Positions 50,088 through 59,623 of a DNA stretch of 64,000 nucleotides are shown in pieces; positions within the stretch are counted from its first letter, which is position 1, and every line of letters starts with the position of its first letter. Below the pieces are notes generated by a model. It saw nothing but the letters and a program-made list of their open reading frames with translations, ran no database searches and was not told the DNA's origin. Source of the stretch: Thermoanaerobaculia bacterium (GTDB taxonomy: Bacteria > Acidobacteriota > Thermoanaerobaculia > Gp7-AA8); NCBI GenBank assembly GCA_017883205.1, contig JADGNZ010000016.1, forward strand, positions 58,981 through 122,980, read 5' to 3'. The position numbers and the translations under genes are program-made.

Positions 50088-53000
50088 TCACCCTTCCACC
50101 TCCCGCACAGACCTCCACTTCCACCGGAAGTAGATCGCCGGATACACGAGCAGCTCCATCAGGAACGAGGTGAACAGTCCGCCGATCATCGGCGCGGCGA
50201 TGCGCTTCATGACGTCGGCGCCCGCTCCCGTCGACCACATGATCGGCACGAGTCCGAAGAACGCGCAGGCCACGGTCATCACCTTCGGCCGCACGCGCTT
50301 CACCGCACCTTCGTAGATCGCCTCGCGCAAGTCTTCGCGCGTGCGCATTGCCCCTCGGGCGACTCGATCGTCGAACGCGAGATCGAGGTAAAGCAGCATG
50401 AAGATGCCGGTCTCGGCGTCGAGACCGAGAAGGGCGATGAGGCCGACCCAGACACCGATGGAGACGTTGTAGCCGAGGGCCCATAGCAGCCAGACCGCGC
50501 CAACCGCGGAGAATGGCACGGCCAGCAGAACGATGATCGTCTTCGGAATCGAGCGCGTGTTCATGAAGAGCAGAAACGAGACCACGAACAGCGTGAGCGG
50601 AACGACGACGATCATGCGTTGCTTCACGCGCTGCATCGCCTCGTATTGCCCGCTCCATTGCAACGTGTAGCCGGCCGGCATGCGCAGTTGCGCGTCCACG
50701 GCGCGCTTGGCGTCGTCGACGAAACTGCCGAGGTCGCGGCGGGCGGTGTCGACATCGATGTAGACGTAGCCGGCGAGCTTGCCGCCCTCGTCGCGGATCA
50801 TGGCCGGGCCTTCGATGATGCGCACGTTCGCGAGTTGGCCGAGTGGAACCTGAGCGCCATTTGGCGTGGCCACGAGTACGCGTCCGAGCTTATCGATCTC
50901 GTCGCGCAGCTCGCGCGGGTAGCGGATGTTGATCGGATAGCGCTCCCGCCCCTCGATCGTCGTCGAGACGTTCTCGCCGCCGATCGCCGTCATGATCGTC
51001 TGCTGCACATCCTCGATCGTCAGCCCGTAACGTGCGATGGCCGCGCGGTCGATGTCGAAGTCGACGAAGTAGCCGCCGGCGACGCGCTCGCCGTAAACGC
51101 TGCGCGCGCCGGGCACGCGCCCGATGATCTGCTCGAGCTGTTTGCCGATGCCTTCGATCTGCTTGAGGTCCGCGCCGAAGACTTTCACGCCGACCGGCGT
51201 GCGAATGCCCGTCATCAACATGTCGATCCGGTTGCGGATCGGCATCGTCCAGGCGTTCGTCTGTCCCGGAAGTTGGAGGCGATGATCGAGATCGTTGACC
51301 AGTTCCTCCCACGACATCGTGTCGGGCCAGAGCGGACGAACCATCGGCTGGAGAAACGACGGAAGCCAGCTTGAGTACCAGCGCTCTCTGTGCCGCCACT
51401 GCGACTCCGGCTTCAGGATGACGGTCGTCTCCGCCATCGACAGCGGCGCGGGATCGGTGGAGGTGTCGGCGCGTCCTGTTTTTCCGAAAACGCGCTCGAC
51501 TTCCGGCACCTGCCGCAACAGCGCGTCCTGCGTCTGCAGCAACGCGCTCGCCTGCGCCACGGAGATGCCCGGCAACGTCGTCGGCATGTAGAGAATCACC
51601 CCTTCGTTGAGCGGCGGCATGAACTCGCGTCCGAGCTTGAAGCAGATCGGAATGGTTCCAAGAACGACGAGAAGCGCCGCGGCGATGACGAGGCGCGTGT
51701 GGCGCAGCACCCAATGCGCGGGCGGACCGTAGATGCGGAAGAGCACGCGCGAGATCGGATGCCGTTCCTCGGGCACCATGCGTCCGACGAAAATGGCGTT
51801 GGCGATGCCGGCCAGCCAGCGCGGTTTGAATTCGTAGCGCTTCAGTTTCGTGAACATCAACCGCAGCGCCGGATCGAGCGTGATCGCCAGAAACGCGGCG
51901 ATGGCCATCGAGAAGTTTTTCGTGAACGCCAGCGGCTTGAAGAGTTTTCCCTCCTGCGCTTCGAGCGCGAAGATCGGCAAGAACGAAAGCGCGATCACGA
52001 GCAGCGAGTAGAAACTCGGTCGCCCCACTTCCTGAATGGCCTTGATGAGGACTTCCTTGTAGTCGCCGATTCGCCCGCCGCTCTCCCACACCTCGAGCTT
52101 CTTGTGCGCGTTCTCGACGACGACGACCGCCGCGTCGACGAGCGCGCCGATGGCAACAGCGATTCCGCCCAGCGACATGATGTTGGCGTTGATCCCGAAC
52201 AGATGCATCGGGATGAAGGCAAGGATCACCGCAGCCGGCAGCGTGACGATCGGAATCATCGCGCTCGGGATGTGCCAGAGGAAAAGAAGGATCACCAGCG
52301 ACACGATCAGCATCTGGATCAGCAGCTCGTGTTTGAGCGTGTGAATCGATTCTTCGATCAGCAGCGAGCGGTCGTAGGTCGTGACGATCTGCACGCCTTT
52401 CGGGAGCGATGTGGCGATCTGCGCGAGCCGTTCTTTGACCGCGCTGATGACCTTCATCGCGTTCTCGCCCTGCCGCATGACCACCACCGCGCCGGCGACT
52501 TCGCCGCGGCCGTCGAGCTCCGCGATGCCGCGACGCATCTCCGGCCCCAGTTGCACGCTGGCCACATCGCCGAGTCGGACGGGCGTACCGTCTTTCGCTT
52601 TCAGCACGATCTGCTCGAGGTCCGACTTGTTGCGCACGTAGCCATGCGCGCGGACCATGTACTCCGCGCCGCTCCACTCGATCAGCCGGCCGCCCACTTC
52701 GTTGTTCGACTTGCGCACCGCCTCACTCAACTGCGCGAGCGCGATGCCGTAGCCCGCCAGTTTGTTCGGATCGACCGTGATCTGGTACTGCCGGACGAAT
52801 CCTCCGACGCTCGCCACTTCCGCCACGCCCGGCACCGACTGCAACTCGTAGCGGATGTGCCAGTCTTCGAGCGAGCGAAGATCGGCCAGAGAGTGCTGCC
52901 CCGTCGTGTCGACGAGCGCGTACTGAAACACCCAGCCGACGCCGGTGGCATCAGGACCGAGCGAGGTCTGGACGCCATCCGGCAACTGCGATTGAACCTT

Positions 53001-53342
53001 GGAGAGGTACTCGAGCACGCGGCTGCGCGCCCAGTAGGTATCCGTCCCCTCGTCGAAGATGACGTACACGTACGAGTAGCCGAAGTCCGAAAACCCGCGG
53101 ATCGCTTTCACGTGCGGCGCGCCGAGGAGGGCGGTGGTGATCGGGTAGGTAACCTGATCCTCGATGATGTCGGGGCTGCGGTCCCACTTCGAGAGAATGA
53201 TGACCTGCGTGTCGGAAAGGTCCGGCAATGCATCGACGGCGATGTTCTGAATGCTCCAGACGCCGATCGCCACGAGCACCGCCACGACGATGATGACCAG
53301 TCCGCGATTCGTCGCGCACCAACGGATGACGCGCTCGATCAC
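50088..53342 (-). CDS. Heavy-metal efflux RND pump, CusA/CzcA type
   Basis: The 1084-residue protein starts MIERVIRWCATNRGLVIIVV. It has the two-fold RND layout with 12 helices. DALPDLSDTQVIILSKWDRS, PDIIEDQVTYPITTALLGAP and DATGVGWVFQYALVD are typical of the Cu/Ag (CusA) branch rather than of drug pumps. IAIGALVDAAVVVVENAHKK contains the acidic residues of helix 4. RIDMLMTGIRTPVGVKVFGA carries a methionine in the region of the CusA metal-relay methionines. Proton-driven export of Cu(I)/Ag(I), or a similar metal, from the periplasm is expected. It is the last gene of the operon. Confidence 0.94.
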   Translation of the reverse strand: MIERVIRWCATNRGLVIIVVAVLVAIGVWSIQNIAVDALPDLSDTQVIILSKWDRSPDIIEDQVTYPITTALLGAPHVKAIRGFSDFGYSYVYVIFDEGTDTYWARSRVLEYLSKVQSQLPDGVQTSLGPDATGVGWVFQYALVDTTGQHSLADLRSLEDWHIRYELQSVPGVAEVASVGGFVRQYQITVDPNKLAGYGIALAQLSEAVRKSNNEVGGRLIEWSGAEYMVRAHGYVRNKSDLEQIVLKAKDGTPVRLGDVASVQLGPEMRRGIAELDGRGEVAGAVVVMRQGENAMKVISAVKERLAQIATSLPKGVQIVTTYDRSLLIEESIHTLKHELLIQMLIVSLVILLFLWHIPSAMIPIVTLPAAVILAFIPMHLFGINANIMSLGGIAVAIGALVDAAVVVVENAHKKLEVWESGGRIGDYKEVLIKAIQEVGRPSFYSLLVIALSFLPIFALEAQEGKLFKPLAFTKNFSMAIAAFLAITLDPALRLMFTKLKRYEFKPRWLAGIANAIFVGRMVPEERHPISRVLFRIYGPPAHWVLRHTRLVIAAALLVVLGTIPICFKLGREFMPPLNEGVILYMPTTLPGISVAQASALLQTQDALLRQVPEVERVFGKTGRADTSTDPAPLSMAETTVILKPESQWRHRERWYSSWLPSFLQPMVRPLWPDTMSWEELVNDLDHRLQLPGQTNAWTMPIRNRIDMLMTGIRTPVGVKVFGADLKQIEGIGKQLEQIIGRVPGARSVYGERVAGGYFVDFDIDRAAIARYGLTIEDVQQTIMTAIGGENVSTTIEGRERYPINIRYPRELRDEIDKLGRVLVATPNGAQVPLGQLANVRIIEGPAMIRDEGGKLAGYVYIDVDTARRDLGSFVDDAKRAVDAQLRMPAGYTLQWSGQYEAMQRVKQRMIVVVPLTLFVVSFLLFMNTRSIPKTIIVLLAVPFSAVGAVWLLWALGYNVSIGVWVGLIALLGLDAETGIFMLLYLDLAFDDRVARGAMRTREDLREAIYEGAVKRVRPKVMTVACAFFGLVPIMWSTGAGADVMKRIAAPMIGGLFTSFLMELLVYPAIYFRWKWRSVREVEG

Positions 53343-54598
53343 GGCGTGCTCCCCGTCACCGGCAACTTCGAAAGTGCCGATTTCAGCCGCGACTCGGAAT
53401 CGACGAGGAAGTTCGCGTCGATCACGACCCGCTCACCGGCGATCACGCCGGAGCGAATCTCATAAAACCCCGCTACCTTCGCACCCGTGATCACATCCCT
53501 CGGCTCAAACGTTCCGTTGCTCGTGGCGACGAAGACGACCGATCGCGTGCCGGTGTTCATGACAGCGCTGTCAGGCACAGCGACGACGTTGCCGATCGGT
53601 TGCTGCAACACAACGTCGACATACATGTCCGGCTTCAGCAGCCCGGCCGGGTTGTCGAGCTCGAGCCGGACGTTGGCCGTGCGCGTCTGCGCTGCGATCA
53701 CCGGCCCGATGAACGTCACGCGCGCGTTGAGCGTCTGCCCGCCTGCGACGACCTGCGCGCTCGCGCCGATGCGCAGCGACGCCAGCTCGGATTCATAAAC
53801 GTCCGCGAGCACCCAGACATGCGACAGATCGCCGATCTCGAAGAGCGTGTCGGACGGCATGAGGCGCGCACCGAGCACGACGTTCTTCGCCAGCACGACA
53901 CCATTGACCGGCGAGCGCAGCGTGACATCGCGCATCGGCTTGCCGCTTCGGACGACGCGATCGATGTCGGCCTCGCTCATGTCCCAGAGCCGAAGGCGTG
54001 TTCGCGCGGCGGCGGCGAGCGTGCGCCCGAGGTCGGAAGAGTTTCGCTGCGCGAGGAGCAATTCGTTTTGCGTGGCCAGGAGGTCGGGGCTGTAGAGCGA
54101 CAGGAGCACATCGCCGCGGCGGACCGGCTGGCCGACGAAGTTCACGGAGAGCGCTTCGACCGTTCCCTCCAGCTTCGTGTGGACCTGCGCGATCCTCCGC
54201 TCATCCACCGCGATCCGCCCCGCCGCGCGCGTCGTGCGCGAGAGGTTGCGCAGCTCGGCAGTCCCAAGCTTCACGCCGATCAGCTGCTGTCTCTGCGGCG
54301 ACACCGAGACGTTTGAGTAGCCGCTGACATTCGTCGAGGTATTCGACGCCGGCGCGTCGTCCGCATAAACAGGAACGAGCTTCATCCCGCAGTCGGGCGC
54401 GCGGCCCGGATGATTCGATTTGTAAACGTGCGGCGGCCCCTGTGAGTACATCGGATCGATCCAGGCGGTGACGCGGCGGCCGGAGCCATCCTGCGTGACC
54501 GCGTCCGCGCCATTCGAGCCTCCCCGCTTCGCGACCAGCACGACGACCAGCGCGGCCGCGAGAAGTACCGCGATGATCCATGGCAGCGAGCGCTTCAT
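53339..54598 (-). CDS. Heavy-metal efflux periplasmic adaptor, CusB-like
   Basis: The 419-residue protein has an N-terminal anchor (SLPWIIAVLLAAALVVVLVA). A heavy-metal-binding domain follows at ~45-80 (RVTAWIDPMYSQGPPHVYKS and APDCGMKLVPVY). The adaptor body is typical: KLGTAELRNLSRTTRAAGRI, QVHTKLEGTVEALSVNFVGQ, PVRRGDVLLSLYSPDLLATQ, VNGVVLAKNVVLGARLMPSD and KPDMYVDVVLQQPIGNVVAV. The metal-binding module replaces the separate CusF chaperone of E. coli. The gene overlaps the pump gene by 4 bases. Confidence 0.93.
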   Translation of the reverse strand: MKRSLPWIIAVLLAAALVVVLVAKRGGSNGADAVTQDGSGRRVTAWIDPMYSQGPPHVYKSNHPGRAPDCGMKLVPVYADDAPASNTSTNVSGYSNVSVSPQRQQLIGVKLGTAELRNLSRTTRAAGRIAVDERRIAQVHTKLEGTVEALSVNFVGQPVRRGDVLLSLYSPDLLATQNELLLAQRNSSDLGRTLAAAARTRLRLWDMSEADIDRVVRSGKPMRDVTLRSPVNGVVLAKNVVLGARLMPSDTLFEIGDLSHVWVLADVYESELASLRIGASAQVVAGGQTLNARVTFIGPVIAAQTRTANVRLELDNPAGLLKPDMYVDVVLQQPIGNVVAVPDSAVMNTGTRSVVFVATSNGTFEPRDVITGAKVAGFYEIRSGVIAGERVVIDANFLVDSESRLKSALSKLPVTGSTP

Positions 54599-55854
54599 CG
54601 CGCACCTCCCATCTCCGGAACGACCGTACTTACAGAGCCGTGCTGGATTGCGTCGATCAGCGCTTCCGACACGAGTAGTTGTCGCAGGAAGTCGTAATAG
54701 TCGACCTGCAGCGAGCGATACGTCTGCAGCGCGCCGATGACCGAATCAAACGACGTTTTCCCCGATTGATACGAAGCCAGCGCCGAGTCGAATCCGAGCT
54801 TCGCCTCGGGCACCAGCAGATCGACGTGCAGGTTGATCTGCTCGACCGCTTCGTCGTGCTGCGCAACCGCCTTCGCGAGCTCAACCTGGAGTTGCTGCCG
54901 GACGACGTCGATCTTCGCCAGCGCAGCGTCGCGCTCTGCCGTCGCTTGTGCGATCCGCGGCTCGATGACCGTCCTGCGAACCGGCAATTCGATCCTGGCC
55001 ACGACGCTGAACATGTCCTTCTGCTGTGGCCGGAATCCATACGATGCTTCAAGATTCACGTCCGGCTTCGCGATCAGTTTCGCCATCCTGATCTCCGTCT
55101 CGGCGCGCGCCGCCGCAGCCTCGGGGACTGCCGTCGAAGGCGGTGTCTGCGAAGATGCGACGCTCGTCTCGCCGCCGTGATGCTCCATCGAGTGACTGAG
55201 CGCGAACGATGGAATCTCCGCATCCGCAGGAAGCAGAAGCAGCGCACGCAGCCGGGCGCGCGCCTCCTGCAAAGCGCCGCGCTGCATGAGAATCGCGTGG
55301 CGGACGTTCGTCTGTTCGAGCTTCGCGCGAATGATGTCGATCTGCGGCGCGAAGCCGGTCTCGTAGCGGATACGCGCAGCCTCACCGGTCGAAGCGACCA
55401 GCGTCGCAATCTCCTCATTTGCCGCGATCTGATTCGCAGCCGCAGCCGCTTCGTCGTAGGCGATGAGCACGTCGCGCCTTACCTCGGCCACCCGCACTTC
55501 GCGCTCCCGCTCGAGCTGCTGCACATCGAGCGCGGCGGCGCGCTGCAACGTTTCGCGGCGGTCTCGCCGGATGAACGTCTGCGATGCGCCGACCATGTAC
55601 ATCGTCATCGGATCGGCGGAGAGATCAATCTGCCGGTTCTGCACGCCCGCCATCAGCATCGGATTCGGCAGCGTTCCCGCGCCCGCGACACGAGCGCGCG
55701 CGGCGGCGATGCGCGCATCGATCTCGTGCAACGATGGCGAGGCCGCGACCGCGGCCTCAACGACGGTGTCGGGAGTGTTCCAGTCGATCGCGCCCGCGCG
55801 GGCGGCGATCAGAAATGCGCCTGTCAAGCAGGCGGCGATATGCCTTCGGTACAT
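54595..55854 (-). CDS. TolC-family outer-membrane channel, CusC-like
   Basis: The 419-residue protein has a signal peptide (MYRRHIAACLTGAFLIAARA). The remainder is two long helical repeats of the OEP family: SPSLHEIDARIAAARARVAG with AGTLPNPMLMAGVQ, and later KPDVNLEASYGFRPQQKDMF. Long amphipathic helices follow (QATAERDAALAKIDVVRQQL). It provides the outer-membrane tunnel for the CusA/CusB-like pair and overlaps the adaptor gene by 4 bases. Confidence 0.92.
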   Translation of the reverse strand: MYRRHIAACLTGAFLIAARAGAIDWNTPDTVVEAAVAASPSLHEIDARIAAARARVAGAGTLPNPMLMAGVQNRQIDLSADPMTMYMVGASQTFIRRDRRETLQRAAALDVQQLEREREVRVAEVRRDVLIAYDEAAAAANQIAANEEIATLVASTGEAARIRYETGFAPQIDIIRAKLEQTNVRHAILMQRGALQEARARLRALLLLPADAEIPSFALSHSMEHHGGETSVASSQTPPSTAVPEAAAARAETEIRMAKLIAKPDVNLEASYGFRPQQKDMFSVVARIELPVRRTVIEPRIAQATAERDAALAKIDVVRQQLQVELAKAVAQHDEAVEQINLHVDLLVPEAKLGFDSALASYQSGKTSFDSVIGALQTYRSLQVDYYDFLRQLLVSEALIDAIQHGSVSTVVPEMGGAR

Positions 55855-55923
55855 GATTCCTCACAAGCTCGGAGCGCGGACGAAGTGCATCCGCGTTTCA
55901 GAAATGAGCGAGCGTGATGAGGA

Positions 55924-56274
55924 TCAGACGAGAAGCGTGGAGAGCACCGCGAGGCGCCGCTGTTGTGCGGGAGGAGATCCGGGAGCGAGGGGCTCAGCGA
56001 CCGCGTACCGCGAGCTGGTAACCGGAAGCGCGGCAACCAACACCGCGGAAACAGGAGGCTTCACCAGGATCTTTGCGATCTGATTCGCTGCCTGCACGTC
56101 CGGAGCAGCGAGCCCGCAGCTCGTCTCCTTGCAGCAAGAAGGAGCCGCGATCGATTGATCGCTCGATGTGTGCGCGTGGCAGCAAGGCGTCGTGGCGCAC
56201 GCTCCGACGCTGGCCATCAACGGAAGGGCTCCGCTCACGGTCAGCACGACGATCAACGCGAAAAGACGGCGCAT
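55924..56274 (-). CDS. Small secreted Cys/His-rich protein heading the metal-efflux operon
   Basis: The 116-residue protein starts at ATG 56274. A TTG directly before it is possible. A signal peptide (RRLFALIVVLTVSGALPLMA) is followed by a short metal-ligand-rich stretch: CATTPCCHAHTSSDQ and then APSCCKETSCG, with seven Cys and two His. The rest is low-complexity Ala/Val/Pro. It precedes the TolC gene by 69 bases in the same direction. A periplasmic metal scavenger or sensor is the obvious hypothesis. No homologue is recognised by eye. Confidence 0.7.
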   Translation of the reverse strand: MRRLFALIVVLTVSGALPLMASVGACATTPCCHAHTSSDQSIAAPSCCKETSCGLAAPDVQAANQIAKILVKPPVSAVLVAALPVTSSRYAVAEPLAPGSPPAQQRRLAVLSTLLV

Positions 56275-56330
56275 CAAGTGTTGGCAACGGTTGCGGCGGC
56301 CGGGTCATTCCGGGTGAGGGATCGGAAAGC

Positions 56331-56395
56331 GTTTCACGCGGAGACGCGGAGAGCGCGGAGAAACCCCTCCGCATCTCCGCGTCTCCGCGTGAAAC
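56331..56395. repeat. CGCGGAG-word hairpin element
   Basis: GTTTCACGCGGAGACGCGGA (56331-56350, continuing GAGCGCGGAG) pairs with CTCCGCATCTCCGCGTCTCC then GCGTGAAAC, ending at 56395. The outer ~17 bp are perfect. The element lies between the divergent metal operon and the spermidine-synthase-like gene. Confidence 0.88.
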
Positions 56396-56429
56396 TGTTA
56401 CGCTCAGTCAGATGACAGACGAGGGACGC

Positions 56430-58862
56430 ATGTGGAAGAGGGGCGGCACTCTCCTCTTCGTCTTCTTCGTCTCGGGCCTCACCGCTCTCCTTTATCAAAT
56501 CGTCTGGCTCAAGTACCTCGGGCTGATCTTCGGCAACACGGTCTACGCCGCGGCCACGCTCATCGCCGTCTTTCTGGCTGGACTCGGCATCGGTGCGTTT
56601 CTCTTCGGCCGGATCCTTCTTCGCATGCCGCCGCTGCTTCTCTACGCGGCAGCCGAAGCTCTCATCGGAACCTTCGGCGCGTTCTCGCCGAACGGATTCG
56701 CGTTCTTGAATCGCGCGTTCGTCGCCGCCTTTCCATCGATGCATGGAAGCCCTCTCTTGATGTCGCTCGTTCGCGCCGGGCTGGCGGCGCTTTTCCTTCT
56801 TCCGCCGACGATTCTCATGGGCGGGACGCTGCCACTGCTCGTTCGCCGGTTCGTCGGCGATCGCGAAGGAAGCGGCAAAGTCGTCTCCGCGCTCTACGCC
56901 ATCAACACCCTGGGCGCGACGACAGGCGTGGCCCTGGCCGGATTCGTCCTCATCCCGAGCGTCGGACTTCTCGCGACGATATTCATTGCCGTACTCCTCA
57001 ACTTCACGCTGGCGATCGCAGCGCTCGTACTTCTCGCCAACGGACGCCACGCCGATGCGGACAGCGTCGAGACGCTTCCTGCGGCCGCCGTCGCAACGAG
57101 CACGCTCGCGCCGATCGCCGTGCTTCTCGCTTCACTGCTCATGGGACTCGCTTCCATCGCGGACGAAGTCTTCTGGTCGCGGATTCTCGTCCTCCACCTC
57201 GGCAGCAGCGTCTACGCCTACTCGTTGATGCTGTTCTCGTTTCTCATCGGCATCGGTATTGGCAGCGCGGTCATCGAGCGCTTCATGTCGCGGCTCGATA
57301 TCGCCCGCGCTCTCGGAATCGTGGAGATTTCGCTGGCAGTCGTGCTGGCGCTGCAAGTTCACCTCTTCGGAAAGTTCGCCGATTTACTCGGGCTCGTGGT
57401 CCGGCCGTTCATCGCAATCGGATCGACCTCGCTCTTTCCGCCGCTCCTCACCGCGGTTCTGATCGCGCTTCTGATTCCGACGGCGCTCATGGGGGCGGCC
57501 TTCCCGCTGACGGTACGCTTGTATGAGATCAATGCGCGCCGAGGAGAGGCGTCAGCGGTCGGAAACGTCTATCTGGCGAATACGATCGGATGCATCAGCG
57601 GCTCGCTGCTCGCGGGATTCGTTCTCATCCGTCTGACCGGTTCACAGAACGGCCTCTTCGTGATGAGCGGCATCAGTCTCTGCGTCGGCGCCTGGCTTCT
57701 CTGGCGATCCGCACGCCGCGAACGATGGCTCGCTTTCATCGCGGTAGTCATCGTCTCCCTCGCGTTCGTGTTCGCAAAGAAAGACCAGGTCATTCTTTCC
57801 GCGGGTCTCTTCACCGAGGAGGACGCGCCCATTCTCCTGTTCCGCGAGGATGTGACCGCCACGGTCACGCTGCGGCAACTGCATCCCGGGTTCCTCTCGC
57901 TCGAGCTCAACGGCGTCAACGTCGCCGGCACCTCAGGAGAATTGATCGGCACACAGAAGCTGCAGGGACACATCCCGTTGCTGATTCACAAGAACGCCAA
58001 ACGCGTGCTGCACATCGGATTCGGCAGCGGCGGCACGGCGTGGGCCGTATCGCGGCATCCGGTCGAGAGCATCACGATCGCGGAGATATCGCCCGAGGTG
58101 CTCGAGATCTCGAACGCACGGCTGCAGTCGGTGAACCACGGCGTACTGCGCGATCCGCGCGTTCACGCCGCGATCGGCGACGGCCGCAACTACGTCCTCG
58201 CCACGCCGGACAAGTTCGACGTCATCCTCTCCGACTCGATCCACCCCCGTTACGCCGGCAACGGCTCTCTCTACACGCAAGACTACTTCGAGCTTTGCCG
58301 CCGCCGCCTGCTTCCCGGCGGCGTGATCTCGATGTGGCTGCCGATGTATTCGCTCACGACGCACAACTACCTCCAGATCGTGCGTGCTTTCCGCGACGTC
58401 TTCCCCAACACGACGATCTGGTACGTGCCGAACGTCCCGAACGCATTCACGATCGTCATCGGCCGCCTGGAGGATGGCCCGGTCCCCTTCGATCGTATCG
58501 CCGCGAAGTGGACACCCGCCGTTGCGAACGAGCTCTCCCCGATCGGCATGCGAACCCCACCCGACCTCCTCCCCGCCTTCATGCTCGGTCCACACGAAGT
58601 CGAGCGCATCACGCGGTTCGTCGATCCCCACATCGACGACATCCCCTCCGTCGAATACGAAAGCGGCCGCGTCCTCGACCGAAACGGCACCTGGCTCCAA
58701 ACCTTCTACCTGCTGACGAACAACATGACACCACTTCGCGACGGCGTCACCGCCCCCGGCATCGACCTCGCATCCGCCGAGCGACGGCGCCTGCGACTGA
58801 TGCAAGCGCACCTGAAGTTCATCACCGAAGGCATCCGGCTAGAGCGCTCCGGGCGCCTGTAA
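56430..58862 (+). CDS. Membrane-fused spermidine-synthase-like protein
   Basis: About 810 residues from ATG 56430, which is preceded by GAGGG. An ATG at 56412 is an alternative. The first ~450 residues are a multi-helix membrane domain (LFVFFVSGLTALLYQIVWLK, ILMGGTLPLLVRRFVGD repeated later as LMGAAFPLTVRLYEI). The C-terminal ~280 residues are a spermidine-synthase-like Rossmann domain (LHIGFGSGGTAWAVSRHP, ITIAEISPEVLEISNARLQS, FDVILSDSIHPRYAGNGSLY, YTQDYFELCRRRLLPGGVIS). Such fusions are widespread and poorly studied. Polyamine synthesis or methyl/aminopropyl transfer at the membrane is inference. Confidence 0.87.
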   Translation: MWKRGGTLLFVFFVSGLTALLYQIVWLKYLGLIFGNTVYAAATLIAVFLAGLGIGAFLFGRILLRMPPLLLYAAAEALIGTFGAFSPNGFAFLNRAFVAAFPSMHGSPLLMSLVRAGLAALFLLPPTILMGGTLPLLVRRFVGDREGSGKVVSALYAINTLGATTGVALAGFVLIPSVGLLATIFIAVLLNFTLAIAALVLLANGRHADADSVETLPAAAVATSTLAPIAVLLASLLMGLASIADEVFWSRILVLHLGSSVYAYSLMLFSFLIGIGIGSAVIERFMSRLDIARALGIVEISLAVVLALQVHLFGKFADLLGLVVRPFIAIGSTSLFPPLLTAVLIALLIPTALMGAAFPLTVRLYEINARRGEASAVGNVYLANTIGCISGSLLAGFVLIRLTGSQNGLFVMSGISLCVGAWLLWRSARRERWLAFIAVVIVSLAFVFAKKDQVILSAGLFTEEDAPILLFREDVTATVTLRQLHPGFLSLELNGVNVAGTSGELIGTQKLQGHIPLLIHKNAKRVLHIGFGSGGTAWAVSRHPVESITIAEISPEVLEISNARLQSVNHGVLRDPRVHAAIGDGRNYVLATPDKFDVILSDSIHPRYAGNGSLYTQDYFELCRRRLLPGGVISMWLPMYSLTTHNYLQIVRAFRDVFPNTTIWYVPNVPNAFTIVIGRLEDGPVPFDRIAAKWTPAVANELSPIGMRTPPDLLPAFMLGPHEVERITRFVDPHIDDIPSVEYESGRVLDRNGTWLQTFYLLTNNMTPLRDGVTAPGIDLASAERRRLRLMQAHLKFITEGIRLERSGRL

Positions 58863-58864
58863 GG

Positions 58865-58938
58865 CATCCACCACAGAGACGCAGAGGTCGCAGAGTTACT
58901 GGTTTCAACTCAGTGATCTCAGTGTCTCTGTGGTGATG
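58865..58938. repeat. Imperfect CACAGAG-word hairpin
   Basis: ATCCACCACAGAGACGCAGA (from 58867, then GGTCGCAGAG) is an imperfect inverse of GTCTCTGTGGTGATG at the right end. It is a relative of the perfect element at 46755-46822. It lies just after the spermidine-synthase-like gene and upstream of the surface-fibre operon. Confidence 0.8.
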
Positions 58939-59036
58939 CTTTCCTTCGCTCCCCATCTTTTTCCCCACCTTTGTATTTTTTCTTCCTCTCCCTGCCACTC
59001 CTACCCGTAAGCAGCACATAAAAAGGAGAAAGAAAA

Positions 59037-59558
59037 ATGAAGAAGACACTGGCAGTTGGTTTTGTAGTGGCGCTGCTCGGGATCGTTTCGACGGCGTCGG
59101 CGGCAACCTCGAGCGGCACGCTCACCGTGACCGGTACCGTGGAGAGCTCGATCAGCCTGACGATCGAATCCGCAGGCGGCACGACTTCGGGCACAGGCAC
59201 CGCGGCAGCAAGCTCGGACCTCGGCAATATCAGCAAGTTCGGCTCGGCGCCGACCGGCTTCACGCTCGCACGCGGCGCCAGCAACTGGACCCTCTCATCG
59301 ACCGTCGGCGTCCAGGTTGTCAAAGCAAATCTCACCAGCACCGACTACACGCTCACCGCGCAGCTCGGAAGCGCTCCGGCCTCCGGCGTTGCCTGGAAGC
59401 TCAACGGAAGCACGCTGAGTGACTCGGCCGCGACCACGCTGACCTCGACCGGCACCTACGCGTCGACCGGCAGCTACTCGTGGGACATCGTGATCGCCGA
59501 CAGCGCCGCAGCCGCCGCAATCGACAACACGATCAACTTCACCGCCGCCTCCAACTAA
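59037..59558 (+). CDS. Secreted Ser/Thr/Gly/Ala-rich protein, putative fibre or pilus subunit
   Basis: The 173-residue protein follows a very strong AAAGGAGAAAG site. A signal peptide (KKTLAVGFVVALLGIVSTAS, cleavage ASA|AT) precedes a beta-rich, low-charge domain: SSGTLTVTGTVESSISLTIE, TGFTLARGASNWTLSS and GSYSWDIVIADSAAAAAIDN. There are no cysteines. Composition, size and the opening alternating strand are those of fimbrial or spore-coat-U-like subunits that need a chaperone. It is first in an operon with a chaperone-like and an outer-membrane usher-like gene. The subunit role is inference from context. Confidence 0.7.
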   Translation: MKKTLAVGFVVALLGIVSTASAATSSGTLTVTGTVESSISLTIESAGGTTSGTGTAAASSDLGNISKFGSAPTGFTLARGASNWTLSSTVGVQVVKANLTSTDYTLTAQLGSAPASGVAWKLNGSTLSDSAATTLTSTGTYASTGSYSWDIVIADSAAAAAIDNTINFTAASN

Positions 59559-59577
59559 CACTCAACAAGTACCAGAA

Positions 59578-59610
59578 GGCCGGTGCCGGAGAACGCCTCC
59601 CGCACCGGCC
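59578..59610 (+). promoter_or_regulatory. Stem-loop between subunit gene and downstream operon genes
   Basis: GGCCGGTGC (59578-59586) and GCACCGGCC (59602-59610) form a perfect 9-bp stem with a 15-base loop. No T-run follows. It may stabilise the subunit mRNA segment or partially terminate, giving more subunit than chaperone and usher. Confidence 0.65.
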
Positions 59611-59623
59611 CCTCGGACTGTTT

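Noticed and set aside
51390..53465. 691-residue plus-strand frame antisense to the CusA-like gene
   Set aside because: It is Arg/Asp/His-rich with no domain and lies fully opposite a well-conserved pump gene, so it is a shadow frame of high-GC coding DNA.
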